Assembly (NCBI GenBank): GCA_963608705.1
Contig: CAVDHB010000027.1
Coordinates: forward strand, 1-64,000
DNA length: 64,000 bases
Direction: 5' to 3'
Source of the DNA: CAVDHB01 sp963608705
Lineage (GTDB): Bacteria; Bacteroidota; Bacteroidia; Bacteroidales; Bacteroidaceae
Part shown: one piece after another, positions 33,971 through 42,435 of the stretch
Layout of the letters: each line of letters starts with the position of its first letter
How positions within the stretch are numbered: the first letter of the stretch is position 1
The notes under the pieces: generated by a model
What the model was told of the DNA's origin: nothing
What the model saw: only the letters and a program-made list of their open reading frames with translations
The model's database searches: none
Made by a program: the position numbers and the translations under genes

Positions 33971-35305
33971 ATGAAGACATTAAGGAACATATTGTTCGTT
34001 TCCCTTTTCATGGCAGTGTCATCTGCCACTTGGGCGCGGAAAGCCATTGTGAACGGAGTGCCTTGGTATGACCAACACAGAAACATCGTCAATTCACACA
34101 GCTCGTGCATTGTGCGCGACGGAGGACGGTATTACCTGTTCGGGGAGTATAAATCGGACACGACCAACGCCTTTCCCGGTTTCGGCTGTTACTCTTCCGA
34201 CGACCTTGTGAACTGGAAGTTCGAGCGTGTGGCGTTAAAAGTACAGGCTCCGGGAAGCATACTCGGACCGAATAGGATAGGCGAACGCCCCAAGGTGATG
34301 CGCTGCCCTAAGACGGGCGAATACATCATGCTGATGCATGCGGACAGCATCAACTATCGTGACCAGAGCATCGGCATAGCCGTGAGCGATAAAATCAATG
34401 GAGAATATAAACTGTTAGGCTCTATCCTGTTCAACGGTAAGCCTATCCGCAGGTGGGACATGGGCACGTTCCAGGACACGGATGGAAAAGGATACCTTCT
34501 CATCCACCATGGTCCCATCTATCAGTTGAGCGATGACTATCGTTCCATTGTCGCACAGGTAGCCAACGTAAAAGGCATGGGCGAATCACCGGCCATGTTC
34601 AAGAAAGACGGCACTTACTATCTGCTCACGTCCCATACGACAGGGTGGGAGCGTAACGACAACTTTTATTACACCGCTCCGAGCATAAAGGGGCCGTGGA
34701 CCAAGCAGGGCTATTTCTGCCCCCAAGGAACGCTTACGTATAACACTCAATGCACGTTTGTGTTGCCTCTCACCATCGGTGGAGATACGATACCGATGTA
34801 TATGGGCGACCGATGGGCATATCCTCATCAAGGTTCTGCCGCCACGAACGTATGGCTACCCATGCAAGTGGATGGTACTAAGCTGTCTATTCCTCATTAT
34901 CTGCAAGCGTGGAATCCTGCCACAGGCAAGGAGGTGGACGCATTGAAAGGCGCACGCCGCATATACGGCAAAGAGTGGCAGACTGATAAGAAAGGCGAAA
35001 GGTTGAGCGTCAAGTTCACCGGCACCCACGTGGCCGTCATAGGCTCGGCAGAAAAGGACGGTGGCTTTGCATGGGTTTCCATCCTTGATGACAAAGGAAA
35101 GAAGGTCTACTCGTCGCTTGTGGACTTTTACAGTAAAGTTCCCGATAAGTCGATACGTATCATCACCCCAAAACTGCCACGTGCCAAGTACACCTTGACG
35201 GTAGAGCCTTCGGGCACGACATTCCGCTGGGCACTGAAAAGCGGCAAGATGACAGGGTCGGAAGGCTACATGGTGAGGGTATCGGAAGTGTTCGCTTATA
35301 AATAA
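33971..35305 (+). CDS. GH43-family enzyme (subfamily 24/34-like, possible exo-beta-1,3-galactanase)
   Basis: This 444-residue protein has a signal peptide ending near 'SSATWA' and an N-terminal five-bladed propeller of about 300 residues. Features resemble GH43 subfamilies 24 and 34: 'NSHSSCIVRDGGRYYLFGEY', 'GERPKVMRCPKTGEYIMLMH', 'WDMGTFQDTDGKGYLL', 'GESPAMFKKDGTYYLLTSH' and 'MGDRW'. The last roughly 130 residues form a beta-sandwich that may bind carbohydrate ('GTHVAVIGSAEKDGGFAWV'). GH43_24 enzymes act on the beta-1,3-galactan backbone of arabinogalactan, which fits the GH35/GH51/GH2 enzymes of this PUL. The subfamily assignment is tentative. Start is 1 bp after the previous stop. Confidence 0.75.
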   Translation: MKTLRNILFVSLFMAVSSATWARKAIVNGVPWYDQHRNIVNSHSSCIVRDGGRYYLFGEYKSDTTNAFPGFGCYSSDDLVNWKFERVALKVQAPGSILGPNRIGERPKVMRCPKTGEYIMLMHADSINYRDQSIGIAVSDKINGEYKLLGSILFNGKPIRRWDMGTFQDTDGKGYLLIHHGPIYQLSDDYRSIVAQVANVKGMGESPAMFKKDGTYYLLTSHTTGWERNDNFYYTAPSIKGPWTKQGYFCPQGTLTYNTQCTFVLPLTIGGDTIPMYMGDRWAYPHQGSAATNVWLPMQVDGTKLSIPHYLQAWNPATGKEVDALKGARRIYGKEWQTDKKGERLSVKFTGTHVAVIGSAEKDGGFAWVSILDDKGKKVYSSLVDFYSKVPDKSIRIITPKLPRAKYTLTVEPSGTTFRWALKSGKMTGSEGYMVRVSEVFAYK

Positions 35306-35314
35306 AAAAAAGAT

Positions 35315-36697
35315 ATGGCACATTATAATCGTAAGTTCGTCTACTTTATCAGTTCCGTCTCTGCGATGGGCGGACTGCTCTTTGGCTATGACTGGGTGGT
35401 GATAGGCGGTGCAAAGCCTTTCTATGAGCTTTACTTCGGTATTGCAGATTCCCCGTCAGACCAAGGCATGGCCATGACGATAGCCTTGATAGGCTGCATG
35501 ATCGGGGCAATGGTGTGCGGAACGCTTGCCGACAAGATAGGCAGGAAGAAACTCCTGATTGTGTCGGCTGCGGTGTTCCTGTTATCTTCCATCGCCACCG
35601 GCGCTTTCTCCACGTTCGTCCCGTTCCTCGTGGCGAGGTTCTTCGGAGGCATAGGCATCGGACTGGCATCGGGGCTATCGCCCATGTACATTGCAGAGAT
35701 TTCACCTTCGAAAATAAGGGGCAGGCTCGTGGCACTCAACCAAATGACCATCGTGCTTGGCATACTTGGCGCACAGATAACCAACTGGCTGATAGCCGAA
35801 CCCATACCTGCTGATTTCACTCCAGCCGACATTGCGGCTTCATGGAACGGGCATACCGCATGGCGGTGGATGTTCTGGGCGGCGGCTTTCCCCTCCGTGG
35901 CATTCCTTACGCTGGCGATGATGATACCCGAAAGTCCACGTTGGCTGATTATGAAAGGAAGGCGGAAAGAGGCTGACGCAATCTTCAAACGTATAGGTAT
36001 GGAGCAGGAAGCCAAGAGTGGAGGGCTGAATGGCGGCAATTCGGTCAAGACGGAATCCCCATTCCTCGTCCTTACTTCTCCCATATATAGAAAGGTGATT
36101 ATCTTGGGCGTGTTCATCGCCTTGTTCCAGCAGTGGTGCGGCACCAATGTCATTTTCAACTATGCGCAGGAGATTTTCCAGTCGGCTGGCTATCATCTTG
36201 GCGATGTGTTGTTCAACATTGTAGTCACGGGCATAGCCAATGTGCTGTTTACTGTCATCGCCATATTCACCGTAGACCGTCTTGGACGGCGCACGCTGAT
36301 GCTGATGGGAGCCGGGGGCTTGTGCCTGATATATCTTATCCTCGGGTTGTGCTATTTCTTCCAAGTCACGGGCTTCTTCATGGTCGTGCTTGTGGTGCTT
36401 GCCATCGGATGCTACGCCATGACCTTGGGCCCTTGCACATGGGTGCTGATTTCGGAACTGTTCCCTAACAGAGTACGTGCCGCCGCTGTGGCAGCCTGTA
36501 CGTTGGCACTATGGCTCGGCTCATCTACGCTGACTTATACCTTCCCGTTCCTCAACGGTTCGCTGGGCAGTTACGGCACATTCTGGATATATTCGGCTGT
36601 GTGTTTGGTTGGATTGGTGTTCCTCGTATGCCGTCTGCCAGAGACCAAAGGCAAGTCGTTGGAAGAGTTGGAGAAGGAGCTGACAGGAAAAGCATAG
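35315..36697 (+). CDS. MFS sugar porter (XylE/AraE type)
   Basis: This 460-residue protein has 12 predicted membrane segments and the sugar porter signatures: 'GGLLFGYDWVVIGGA' in TM1, 'GTLADKIGRKKLL' after TM2, 'SPSKIRGRLVALNQ' after TM4, 'PESPRWLIMKGR' at the end of the first half, 'DRLGRRTLML' and 'ETKGKSLEELEKEL' at the C-terminus. It is an inner-membrane proton symporter for a monosaccharide, here probably galactose, arabinose or xylose released by the PUL 2 enzymes. 'WCGTNVIFNYAQEIFQ' matches the substrate region of TM7 in the family. It lies 9 bp after the GH43 gene. Confidence 0.9.
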   Translation: MAHYNRKFVYFISSVSAMGGLLFGYDWVVIGGAKPFYELYFGIADSPSDQGMAMTIALIGCMIGAMVCGTLADKIGRKKLLIVSAAVFLLSSIATGAFSTFVPFLVARFFGGIGIGLASGLSPMYIAEISPSKIRGRLVALNQMTIVLGILGAQITNWLIAEPIPADFTPADIAASWNGHTAWRWMFWAAAFPSVAFLTLAMMIPESPRWLIMKGRRKEADAIFKRIGMEQEAKSGGLNGGNSVKTESPFLVLTSPIYRKVIILGVFIALFQQWCGTNVIFNYAQEIFQSAGYHLGDVLFNIVVTGIANVLFTVIAIFTVDRLGRRTLMLMGAGGLCLIYLILGLCYFFQVTGFFMVVLVVLAIGCYAMTLGPCTWVLISELFPNRVRAAAVAACTLALWLGSSTLTYTFPFLNGSLGSYGTFWIYSAVCLVGLVFLVCRLPETKGKSLEELEKELTGKA

Positions 36698-36698
36698 C

Positions 36699-36742
36699 TT
36701 TACGGTGTCTAAAGGGCATGTTTACGATGTCTAAAGGGAATC
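36699..36742 (+). repeat. 22-bp tandem repeat after the sugar porter gene
   Basis: TTTACGGTGTCTAAAGGG plus CATG (36699-36720) is followed at once by TTTACGATGTCTAAAGGG plus AATC (36721-36742), with three differences. It lies one base after the porter stop codon. Confidence 0.85.
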
Positions 36743-36792
36743 TTAACGAAACATAAGTAATAGATAAGTAAATTCAAAATCAATTTAATGAT

Positions 36793-39700
36793 ATGGTAAA
36801 AGCATGGAGAGAGTCGGTGGTGATACCGACGTATGAGATAGGAAAGGCTGAAAAGAATCCTATCTTCTTGGAGAAAAGAGTTTATCAAGGGTCAAGCGGA
36901 GTGGTTTATCCCTATCCCGTCGTGGAGTCTATCTCGGACACGAAGGAGGACAAGGAATACCAGGCCGTATGGCTGGAGAACGAATACATCAAGGTGATGA
37001 TTCTTCCAGAACTTGGCGGAAGGGTGCAGATGGCGTATGACAAAATCAAGCAGCGGCATTTCATCTACTACAACCACGTCATCAAGCCGGCGCTCGTCGG
37101 ACTGACCGGACCGTGGATCTCTGGTGGAATCGAGTTCAACTGGCCGCAGCACCACCGTCCCTCCACTTTCCTGCCCGTGGATTCAGCCATAGAGGAGAAT
37201 GCCGATGGCTCAGTCACGGTGTGGGTAAGCGAGCGTGAGCGGATGTTCCATCAAAAGGGGATGGCAGGCTTCACGCTCCGTCCCGGCTGTGCCTTCCTCG
37301 AAATCAAGGGACGTTTGTACAACCCGACAGAGGTTCCGCAGACCTTCCTGTGGTGGGCAAACCCAGCTGTCTCGGTGAACGACGAGTATCAAAGCGTCTT
37401 TCCTCCAGACGTGAACGCCGTGTTCGACCATGGCAAGCGTGCGGTGTCCACGTTCCCAATAGCCACGGGAACCTACTATAAGATGGACTATTCGGCTGGC
37501 GTGGACATCTCGAACTACAAGAACATCAAGGTGCCGACCTCCTACATGGCGGTGAACTCGAAATACAACTTCGTGGGCGGTTACGAGAATGACACCCACG
37601 CTGGTATGTTGCACGTGGCTTCACGCCATCTTTCTCCGGGTAAGAAGCAGTGGACATGGGGCAATGGTGACTTTGGACAGGCATGGGACCGCAACCTGAC
37701 GGACAATGACGGCCCGTATATAGAGTTGATGGCAGGTGTCTATGCCGAAAACCAGCCCGACTTTACGTGGCTCATGCCCTACGAGGAGAAACGGTTCACC
37801 CAGTACTTCATGCCCTATCGGGAGCTTGGAGTCGTGAAAAACGCTTCGAGAGACCTTGTCATGAACATCCACAAGGTGGGCGATGACAAGGTGGAGCTTA
37901 AAGTCTTTGCCACAAGCAGGCAGAATGTCCGTATCGTGGTAAGCAACGACAATGGAACGGTCTACTACGACAAGACGGTCGCCATCTCTCCTGAAGAGTT
38001 GTTTGTAGGTAACATCTGCACAGAGAATGCCAAGTTTGACGAGCTGAATGTGAGCTTGGAAGGTACCAGAACCGATGACAGCGGACAGCCGATAAAGGGA
38101 CAAATGCCCTCTTCGCTCAAGTGGCATGCCGAGCCAAATGAACTCCGTCCGATTCCAGACCCTGCCGAACCGGCATTGCTGCCGGAAGAGGTAAAGACCA
38201 CGGAGCAGCTGTATCTTACCGGTCTTCACCTCGAACAGTACCGCCATGCCACCTACAATCCTGTGGATTACTATGAGGAAGCCTTGCGCAGAGACCCGAT
38301 AGACTACCGTTCAAACAATGCACTCGGACTGTGGTACATCCGCAAAGGACGTTTTGATAAAGCCGAGGACTACCTGCGTACAGCCGTCAATACGCTCATG
38401 AAACGCAACGCCAATCCGTATGACGGCGAACCGTTGTACAACCTCGCCCTGTGCTTGAAGTATCTTGGAAAATGGAATGAGGCATACGACTGGTTCTGGA
38501 AAGCCACATGGAACAAGGCTTGGGCGGATGCTGGTTACTTCGCTGCCGCACAAATTTCAGTGTCGCAAGGCAGATGGACGGACGCTTTGGACGAGATAGA
38601 CCGCTGCATCGACAACAACGCCCGAAACCATAAGGCGTTGGCGTTGAAGGCTGTCATCCTCCGAAACATGGAGTGGAAGGAGGAAGCCGTAGCCTTGTGC
38701 AAAGTATCCTTGGCATTGGATAGGTTCAACTACGGATGTCTCTATGAGTTGTTCCTGCTTACCGATGACGGCAAGGTGTTGGCGGAAATGAAAGAGAGAA
38801 TGCGCAAGGCTTTCAACAACTATGACGAGCTGGCTCTGGACTACGCCCAGGCAGGTTGCCGAAAAGAAGCCATAGAGGTATGGAAACTTGCCATAGAGGA
38901 GAATGCCGTTACGCCCCTTACCTATTATTATATGGGATGGCAGGGCGACAAAGCGGCATTTGCCAAAGCTCAAACGGTTTCTCCGGACTATTGTTTCCCC
39001 AACCGCTTGGAGGATGTCCTTGCCCTGCGTGCCGCCATGCAAGCATCGCCGAAGGATGCACGTGCGCCTTACTACTTAGGATGTCTCTATTACGACAAAC
39101 GGCAGTATGACCTTGCCGTGGAATGTTGGGAACTTTCAGCCCGCAACGATTCCTCTTTCCCCACCGTATGGCGTAATCTGGCGTTGGCATATTTCAATAA
39201 GCGGCACGAAGAGGCTAAGGCGTTGGAGTGCATGGAGAAGGCATTCAGCCTTGACGAGACCGACGCACGCATCCTGATGGAGCTTGACCAACTGTACAAG
39301 CGTATGCAGAAGCCCCACGGAGAGCGTCTCGCTTTCTTGAAGCAGCATGAAGATCTTGTGGCTCAGCGTGACGACTTGTTGTTGGAGGAGATAACCCTGC
39401 TGAATCAGACAGGCGAATACCAAAAAGCGTTGGAACTGATTGGCGGTCATAAATTCCATCCTTGGGAAGGCGGCGAAGGCAAGGTGTCCTGTCAATACCA
39501 GTTGGCGCACGTGGAGCTGGCCAAGCAGGCGTTGGCGGAGAAGAATTACGAACGGGCACTGGCTCTGACGGAACAATGCTTCGACTATCCGCACAACATC
39601 GGTGAAGGCAAGCTGCAAGGAGCACAGGAGAACGACTTCAACTATTACAAGGGACTGGCTCTCGAAGGCTTGGGCAGGCTGAAGGACGCAAGGGAATGTT

Positions 39701-40089
39701 TCGAGAAAGCCGTCTGCGGCATCAGCGAACCTGCGGCAGCCATGTACTACAACGACCAGAAGCCCGACAAGATATTCTATCAGGGCATGGCGTTGCTCAA
39801 ACTGAGACGCAGGGACGAGGCGCACAGCCGTTTCTACAGACTGGTAAACTATGGAGAGAAGCATCTGTTCGACAAGTTCCAGATGGATTACTTCGCCGTC
39901 TCACTGCCCGACCTGCAAATCTGGGAGGACGACATGGACAGGCGAAACCGCATCCACTGCTACTATCTCATGGCATTGGGACACTTAGGATTGGGCAATA
40001 CAGATAAAGCCCGGCTCTATTTCCACAACGCCGCAGAGCTTGACATCAACCATCAAGGAGTGCAAGTTCATCTGAAAATGGTGGAATAG
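36793..40089 (+). CDS. DUF5107 domain and TPR-repeat protein, cytoplasmic
   Basis: This 1,098-residue protein has no signal peptide. Residues about 35-350 form a galactose-mutarotase-like beta-sandwich of the DUF5107 type ('YIKVMILPELGGRVQMAYDK', 'GPWISGGIEFNWPQHH', 'LWWANPAVSVNDEYQSVFPP'). From about 480 to the end there are many tetratricopeptide repeats: 'RSNNALGLWYIRKGRFDKAE', 'PLYNLALCLKYLGKWNEAYD', 'APYYLGCLYYDKRQYDLAVE', 'NYYKGLALEGLGRLKDAREC'. The function is unknown to me. The fold and the place behind a sugar porter suggest a cytoplasmic enzyme or sensor handling imported sugar. It ends the first PUL 2 operon and is followed by a bidirectional terminator. Confidence 0.8.
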   Translation: MVKAWRESVVIPTYEIGKAEKNPIFLEKRVYQGSSGVVYPYPVVESISDTKEDKEYQAVWLENEYIKVMILPELGGRVQMAYDKIKQRHFIYYNHVIKPALVGLTGPWISGGIEFNWPQHHRPSTFLPVDSAIEENADGSVTVWVSERERMFHQKGMAGFTLRPGCAFLEIKGRLYNPTEVPQTFLWWANPAVSVNDEYQSVFPPDVNAVFDHGKRAVSTFPIATGTYYKMDYSAGVDISNYKNIKVPTSYMAVNSKYNFVGGYENDTHAGMLHVASRHLSPGKKQWTWGNGDFGQAWDRNLTDNDGPYIELMAGVYAENQPDFTWLMPYEEKRFTQYFMPYRELGVVKNASRDLVMNIHKVGDDKVELKVFATSRQNVRIVVSNDNGTVYYDKTVAISPEELFVGNICTENAKFDELNVSLEGTRTDDSGQPIKGQMPSSLKWHAEPNELRPIPDPAEPALLPEEVKTTEQLYLTGLHLEQYRHATYNPVDYYEEALRRDPIDYRSNNALGLWYIRKGRFDKAEDYLRTAVNTLMKRNANPYDGEPLYNLALCLKYLGKWNEAYDWFWKATWNKAWADAGYFAAAQISVSQGRWTDALDEIDRCIDNNARNHKALALKAVILRNMEWKEEAVALCKVSLALDRFNYGCLYELFLLTDDGKVLAEMKERMRKAFNNYDELALDYAQAGCRKEAIEVWKLAIEENAVTPLTYYYMGWQGDKAAFAKAQTVSPDYCFPNRLEDVLALRAAMQASPKDARAPYYLGCLYYDKRQYDLAVECWELSARNDSSFPTVWRNLALAYFNKRHEEAKALECMEKAFSLDETDARILMELDQLYKRMQKPHGERLAFLKQHEDLVAQRDDLLLEEITLLNQTGEYQKALELIGGHKFHPWEGGEGKVSCQYQLAHVELAKQALAEKNYERALALTEQCFDYPHNIGEGKLQGAQENDFNYYKGLALEGLGRLKDARECFEKAVCGISEPAAAMYYNDQKPDKIFYQGMALLKLRRRDEAHSRFYRLVNYGEKHLFDKFQMDYFAVSLPDLQIWEDDMDRRNRIHCYYLMALGHLGLGNTDKARLYFHNAAELDINHQGVQVHLKMVE

Positions 40090-40109
40090 GCGTGGTTTTA
40101 GCATACATG

Positions 40110-40148
40110 AACCGCCCGTTTGCAAAGCGCAGACGGGCGGTTTCTTAT
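40110..40148. terminator. Terminator between convergent genes
   Basis: AACCGCCCGT (40110-40119) pairs with ACGGGCGGTT (40133-40142), followed on the plus strand by a T-rich tail (TTTCTTATT). It separates the DUF5107 gene from the convergent AraC-type gene. The minus-strand tail is not T-rich. Confidence 0.8.
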
Positions 40149-41050
40149 TCTTCGGAGGGCGGTTCTTTCAGGGCGTTCTGCCGGGTTCGGTATGCCGTGG
40201 GCGACACACCCACCACCTTGGTGAACAGCCTCGTGAAGTAATAGCAATCGTCGATGCCCACTTTGTAGCATATTTGGTTCACTTTCAAATCGCTGTCCTC
40301 CAGCATGGCACAGGCAGCCTTCATCTTCAGCTTGTTGAAGTAATTCAAGGGAGTGTCGCCGGTCTTTTCCTTGAAGTGATTGTGAAGGTATGACGATGAA
40401 TACCCGGTATATGCGGCAAGTTCCTTCATGGACAGCTTCTTGCCCAAATTCTCTTTCATAAACCGGATGGTCTCGTTTATCATGTCTTCTGTTTCCGAGC
40501 GCGCGTTCGCATTCCTGAATTGTTGCAGGAATCGTATGGAAGCCAGATAATGGTGCAACAGCGAAGAGGCGTAACGCAGGTTCTCCCTGCTGAAATTCTC
40601 GTTCACGGTCTGGTATATCTCCTCGAAGATGCCGTTCCTGTCGCTTATACGGGAATTGAGACTGGGCGTTATAGATTGCGGCAAAGCTGAATCCTCCGCA
40701 TATACGGGGGCGTTGTCGCCGGTGAAGTGAATCCAGTAGATAGTCCATGGATTTTCCTCCTCAGACCCGTAGGTATGTGGCATACCTGCCGGGAGGATGA
40801 AATACTGGTTCTCCTCCACGGTGTAATGCTTCCCGTTCAGCTCATACCACCCTTCGCCCTCCACGCAATAGATTAAGACAAACTCCCGTATCGGCTCTTT
40901 CCGTTGCATATAGTGGTTGCATGCCTTAGGATAATATCCGATATCCGTGATATAGAGGTTCGACATCAGACAGTCGTTCCTTTCCATTTCGATGACAGCC
41001 GGCGGCAGTACTATTTTCCGTTCACCGGGGAATCCTTCTTTCTGTTTCAT
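40145..41050 (-). CDS. AraC-family transcriptional regulator of PUL 2
   Basis: This protein of about 301 residues has an N-terminal cupin-like sugar-binding domain ('VLIYCVEGEGWYELNGKHYT', 'FILPAGMPHTYGS', 'WIHFTGDNA') and a C-terminal double HTH ('LSMKELAAYTGYSSSYLHNH', 'VNQICYKVGIDDCYYFTRLF', 'VGVSPTAYR'). I place the start at 41050 (MKQKEGFPGERKIVLP) because a -7 box lies at 41056-41063, inside any longer frame (to 41095). It probably binds the paired TCCAT boxes at the four PUL 2 promoters, one of which (41086-41117) lies directly upstream and could also autoregulate. The start leaves almost no leader on the mRNA. Confidence 0.88.
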   Translation of the reverse strand: MKQKEGFPGERKIVLPPAVIEMERNDCLMSNLYITDIGYYPKACNHYMQRKEPIREFVLIYCVEGEGWYELNGKHYTVEENQYFILPAGMPHTYGSEEENPWTIYWIHFTGDNAPVYAEDSALPQSITPSLNSRISDRNGIFEEIYQTVNENFSRENLRYASSLLHHYLASIRFLQQFRNANARSETEDMINETIRFMKENLGKKLSMKELAAYTGYSSSYLHNHFKEKTGDTPLNYFNKLKMKAACAMLEDSDLKVNQICYKVGIDDCYYFTRLFTKVVGVSPTAYRTRQNALKEPPSEE

Positions 41051-41055
41051 GCAGG

Positions 41056-41063
41056 CAAAGTTA
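41056..41063 (-). promoter_or_regulatory. -7 box of the AraC-type gene
   Basis: TAACTTTG on the minus strand, ending 5 bp before the chosen start codon. It implies a leaderless or nearly leaderless transcript if used. Confidence 0.55.
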
Positions 41064-41085
41064 TGAAAATTCTGTGGGAAAAGAG

Positions 41086-41147
41086 TATAATCCATTATTT
41101 TAGGTAGAATAGTCCATCTTTTGTTTATTGAAAAATAACTAACTTTG
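41086..41147 (+). promoter_or_regulatory. PUL 2 operator and promoter 2 (before the HU-like gene)
   Basis: TATAATCCAT (41086-41095) and AATAGTCCAT (41108-41117) have TCCAT cores 22 bp apart. The second core starts 27 bp before the -7 box TAACTTTG (41140-41147). It lies between the AraC-type gene and the HU-like gene. Confidence 0.75.
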
Positions 41148-41197
41148 CACTATAACCTTAAAGAGTAACGTATTTATTAACTAAAAAACATATTAGT

Positions 41198-41968
41198 ATG
41201 GCAAAGTATGTATTAAAGGCGTGGCTGGTGGACAACACCGTGACCACCGATGACAAGACCGACAAGATTTTCTCCTTGGAGACCACTCGCAGCATCGACA
41301 AGGACATCATCCTGGACCGTATGGTGGCGAAGAATCCCGGAGTACGCAGGGAGACGATGGCGTTGGGACTCGAACTGATGGAAGAGGTGGTGATTGAGGC
41401 GTTGATGAACGGTGAGAGCGTGAACACGGGGCTGTTCCGGGGAGTGGCTCAATTCCGTGGCGTGTCAAGAAAGAACGCCTGGGATGTGGCGGCTAACAGC
41501 ATCTACGTTTCGTTCACCCAAGGCAAGGCATTGCGCGAGGCTATTAAAGACACCCGGGTGGATGTGTTGGGTGAGCGTCCTGCGAAGTTCTACATCAGCA
41601 GTGGGCTGGATGCCGCCACTCGTGCGACAGACTTCAGTGCCACGGCAGGGCGCAACTTCACCCTTTACGGCAAGAATCTTACGGTGGCAGGTTCTGACCC
41701 CTCGGTAGGCATTACGCTCACTTCCACCACGGGTACCGTCACAAAGATTGACACCGACATGATAGTGCTGAACACACCTTCTCGGCTCATCATTCTGCTG
41801 CCCTCTTCGCTGGAGGACGGTGAGTACACACTGACCGTGACCACGCAGTATGGCGGTAATGGCTCCACTCTGCTGAAGAAGCCTCGCGGCACCTCGCATA
41901 CGATTTATATAGGCAAGGCGCCCGAAGGCGGTTCCACCGAAAAGCCTGAGGAAGGCGGCGAACTCTGA
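41198..41968 (+). CDS. HU-like DNA-binding protein with DUF4469-type C-terminal domain
   Basis: The 256-residue protein has an N-terminal HU/IHF-like domain of the Bacteroides type (about 1-120: 'TRSIDKDIILDRMVAKNPGV', 'MEEVVIEALMNGESVNTGLF', 'FRGVAQFRGVSRKNAWD'). A C-terminal immunoglobulin-like DUF4469-type domain follows (about 145-240: 'GRNFTLYGKNLTVAG', 'LPSSLEDGEYTLTVTTQYGG'). There is no signal peptide. Such proteins are common in Bacteroidetes, and their targets are not established. Here the gene carries the PUL 2 operator and has its own terminator, so it should be induced with the PUL. It may shape local DNA, for example at the repeat-rich susC promoter just downstream. Confidence 0.75.
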   Translation: MAKYVLKAWLVDNTVTTDDKTDKIFSLETTRSIDKDIILDRMVAKNPGVRRETMALGLELMEEVVIEALMNGESVNTGLFRGVAQFRGVSRKNAWDVAANSIYVSFTQGKALREAIKDTRVDVLGERPAKFYISSGLDAATRATDFSATAGRNFTLYGKNLTVAGSDPSVGITLTSTTGTVTKIDTDMIVLNTPSRLIILLPSSLEDGEYTLTVTTQYGGNGSTLLKKPRGTSHTIYIGKAPEGGSTEKPEEGGEL

Positions 41969-42027
41969 CAAGTGTAGACACACTGGGGGTTAGTCTGACT
42001 TTTAGGTCAAAGGATTTTTTAGGATAT

Positions 42028-42055
42028 ATCCGTTTCCGTCTGGAAGCGGATTTTT
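42028..42055 (+). terminator. Terminator of the HU-like gene
   Basis: ATCCGTTTCC (42028-42037) pairs with GGAAGCGGAT (42042-42051) around GTCT, one G-U, followed by TTTTTC. Confidence 0.85.
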
Positions 42056-42073
42056 CATAGGTGGGAGAGCCAT

Positions 42074-42165
42074 GCTCTTTACCTCTATATAGCTATGCTC
42101 TCCACCTCTATATAGCTGTGCTCTTTACTTCTACATAGCCCTGCTCTTTACCGTTGCGGAGCTGT
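42074..42165 (+). repeat. Four 23-bp tandem repeats upstream of susC (PUL 2)
   Basis: Units start at 42074, 42097, 42120 and 42143. Each begins GCTCT and ends with AGC plus three bases. Units 1 and 2 share 'CTCTATATAGCT'; units 3 and 4 are more diverged. There is no spacer between units. The array ends 43 bp before the operator. Confidence 0.85.
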
Positions 42166-42207
42166 CCACACCGATGCGGGATATTTGAGAAGAATCATTA
42201 TAAATAG

Positions 42208-42269
42208 TATAATCCATTATTTTAGAAAAATAAGTCCATTTATGGCACGCTGCGAAAAGAGTAACTTTG
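42208..42269 (+). promoter_or_regulatory. PUL 2 operator and promoter 3 (before susC)
   Basis: TATAATCCAT (42208-42217) and AATAAGTCCAT (42229-42239) have TCCAT cores 22 bp apart (42213, 42235). The -7 box TAACTTTG (42262-42269) starts 27 bp after the second core. Confidence 0.75.
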
Positions 42270-42435
42270 CGGCATCTCAAAGACATAGAATTTAACGAAA
42301 GAAATAGAACAGTTATAAAAAGCGCAGTTGCAACAGGACACAGTGTCACCCATTGAATTGAGACGTAGGTATCTAAGGTAGAGGAATATTGTCACGGTAA
42401 CAAAAATGAATGTGTAATTAAAAATATTGAAAACG

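Larger units (their letters stand above)
41969..42435. other. Repeat-rich intergenic region before susC of PUL 2
   Basis: No gene seen. In order it contains a terminator (42028-42055), four 23-bp tandem repeats (42074-42165), the PUL 2 operator and promoter (42208-42269) and a 5' leader of roughly 160 bases before the susC start, in which I see no riboswitch. Confidence 0.75.

Noticed and set aside
42074..42165. Tandem repeats as a CRISPR array
   Set aside because: The 23-bp units are contiguous with no unique spacers, vary among themselves, and no cas genes are near.
42270..42435. Riboswitch in the PUL 2 susC leader
   Set aside because: The leader is long but has no recognisable conserved riboswitch core or strong helices.
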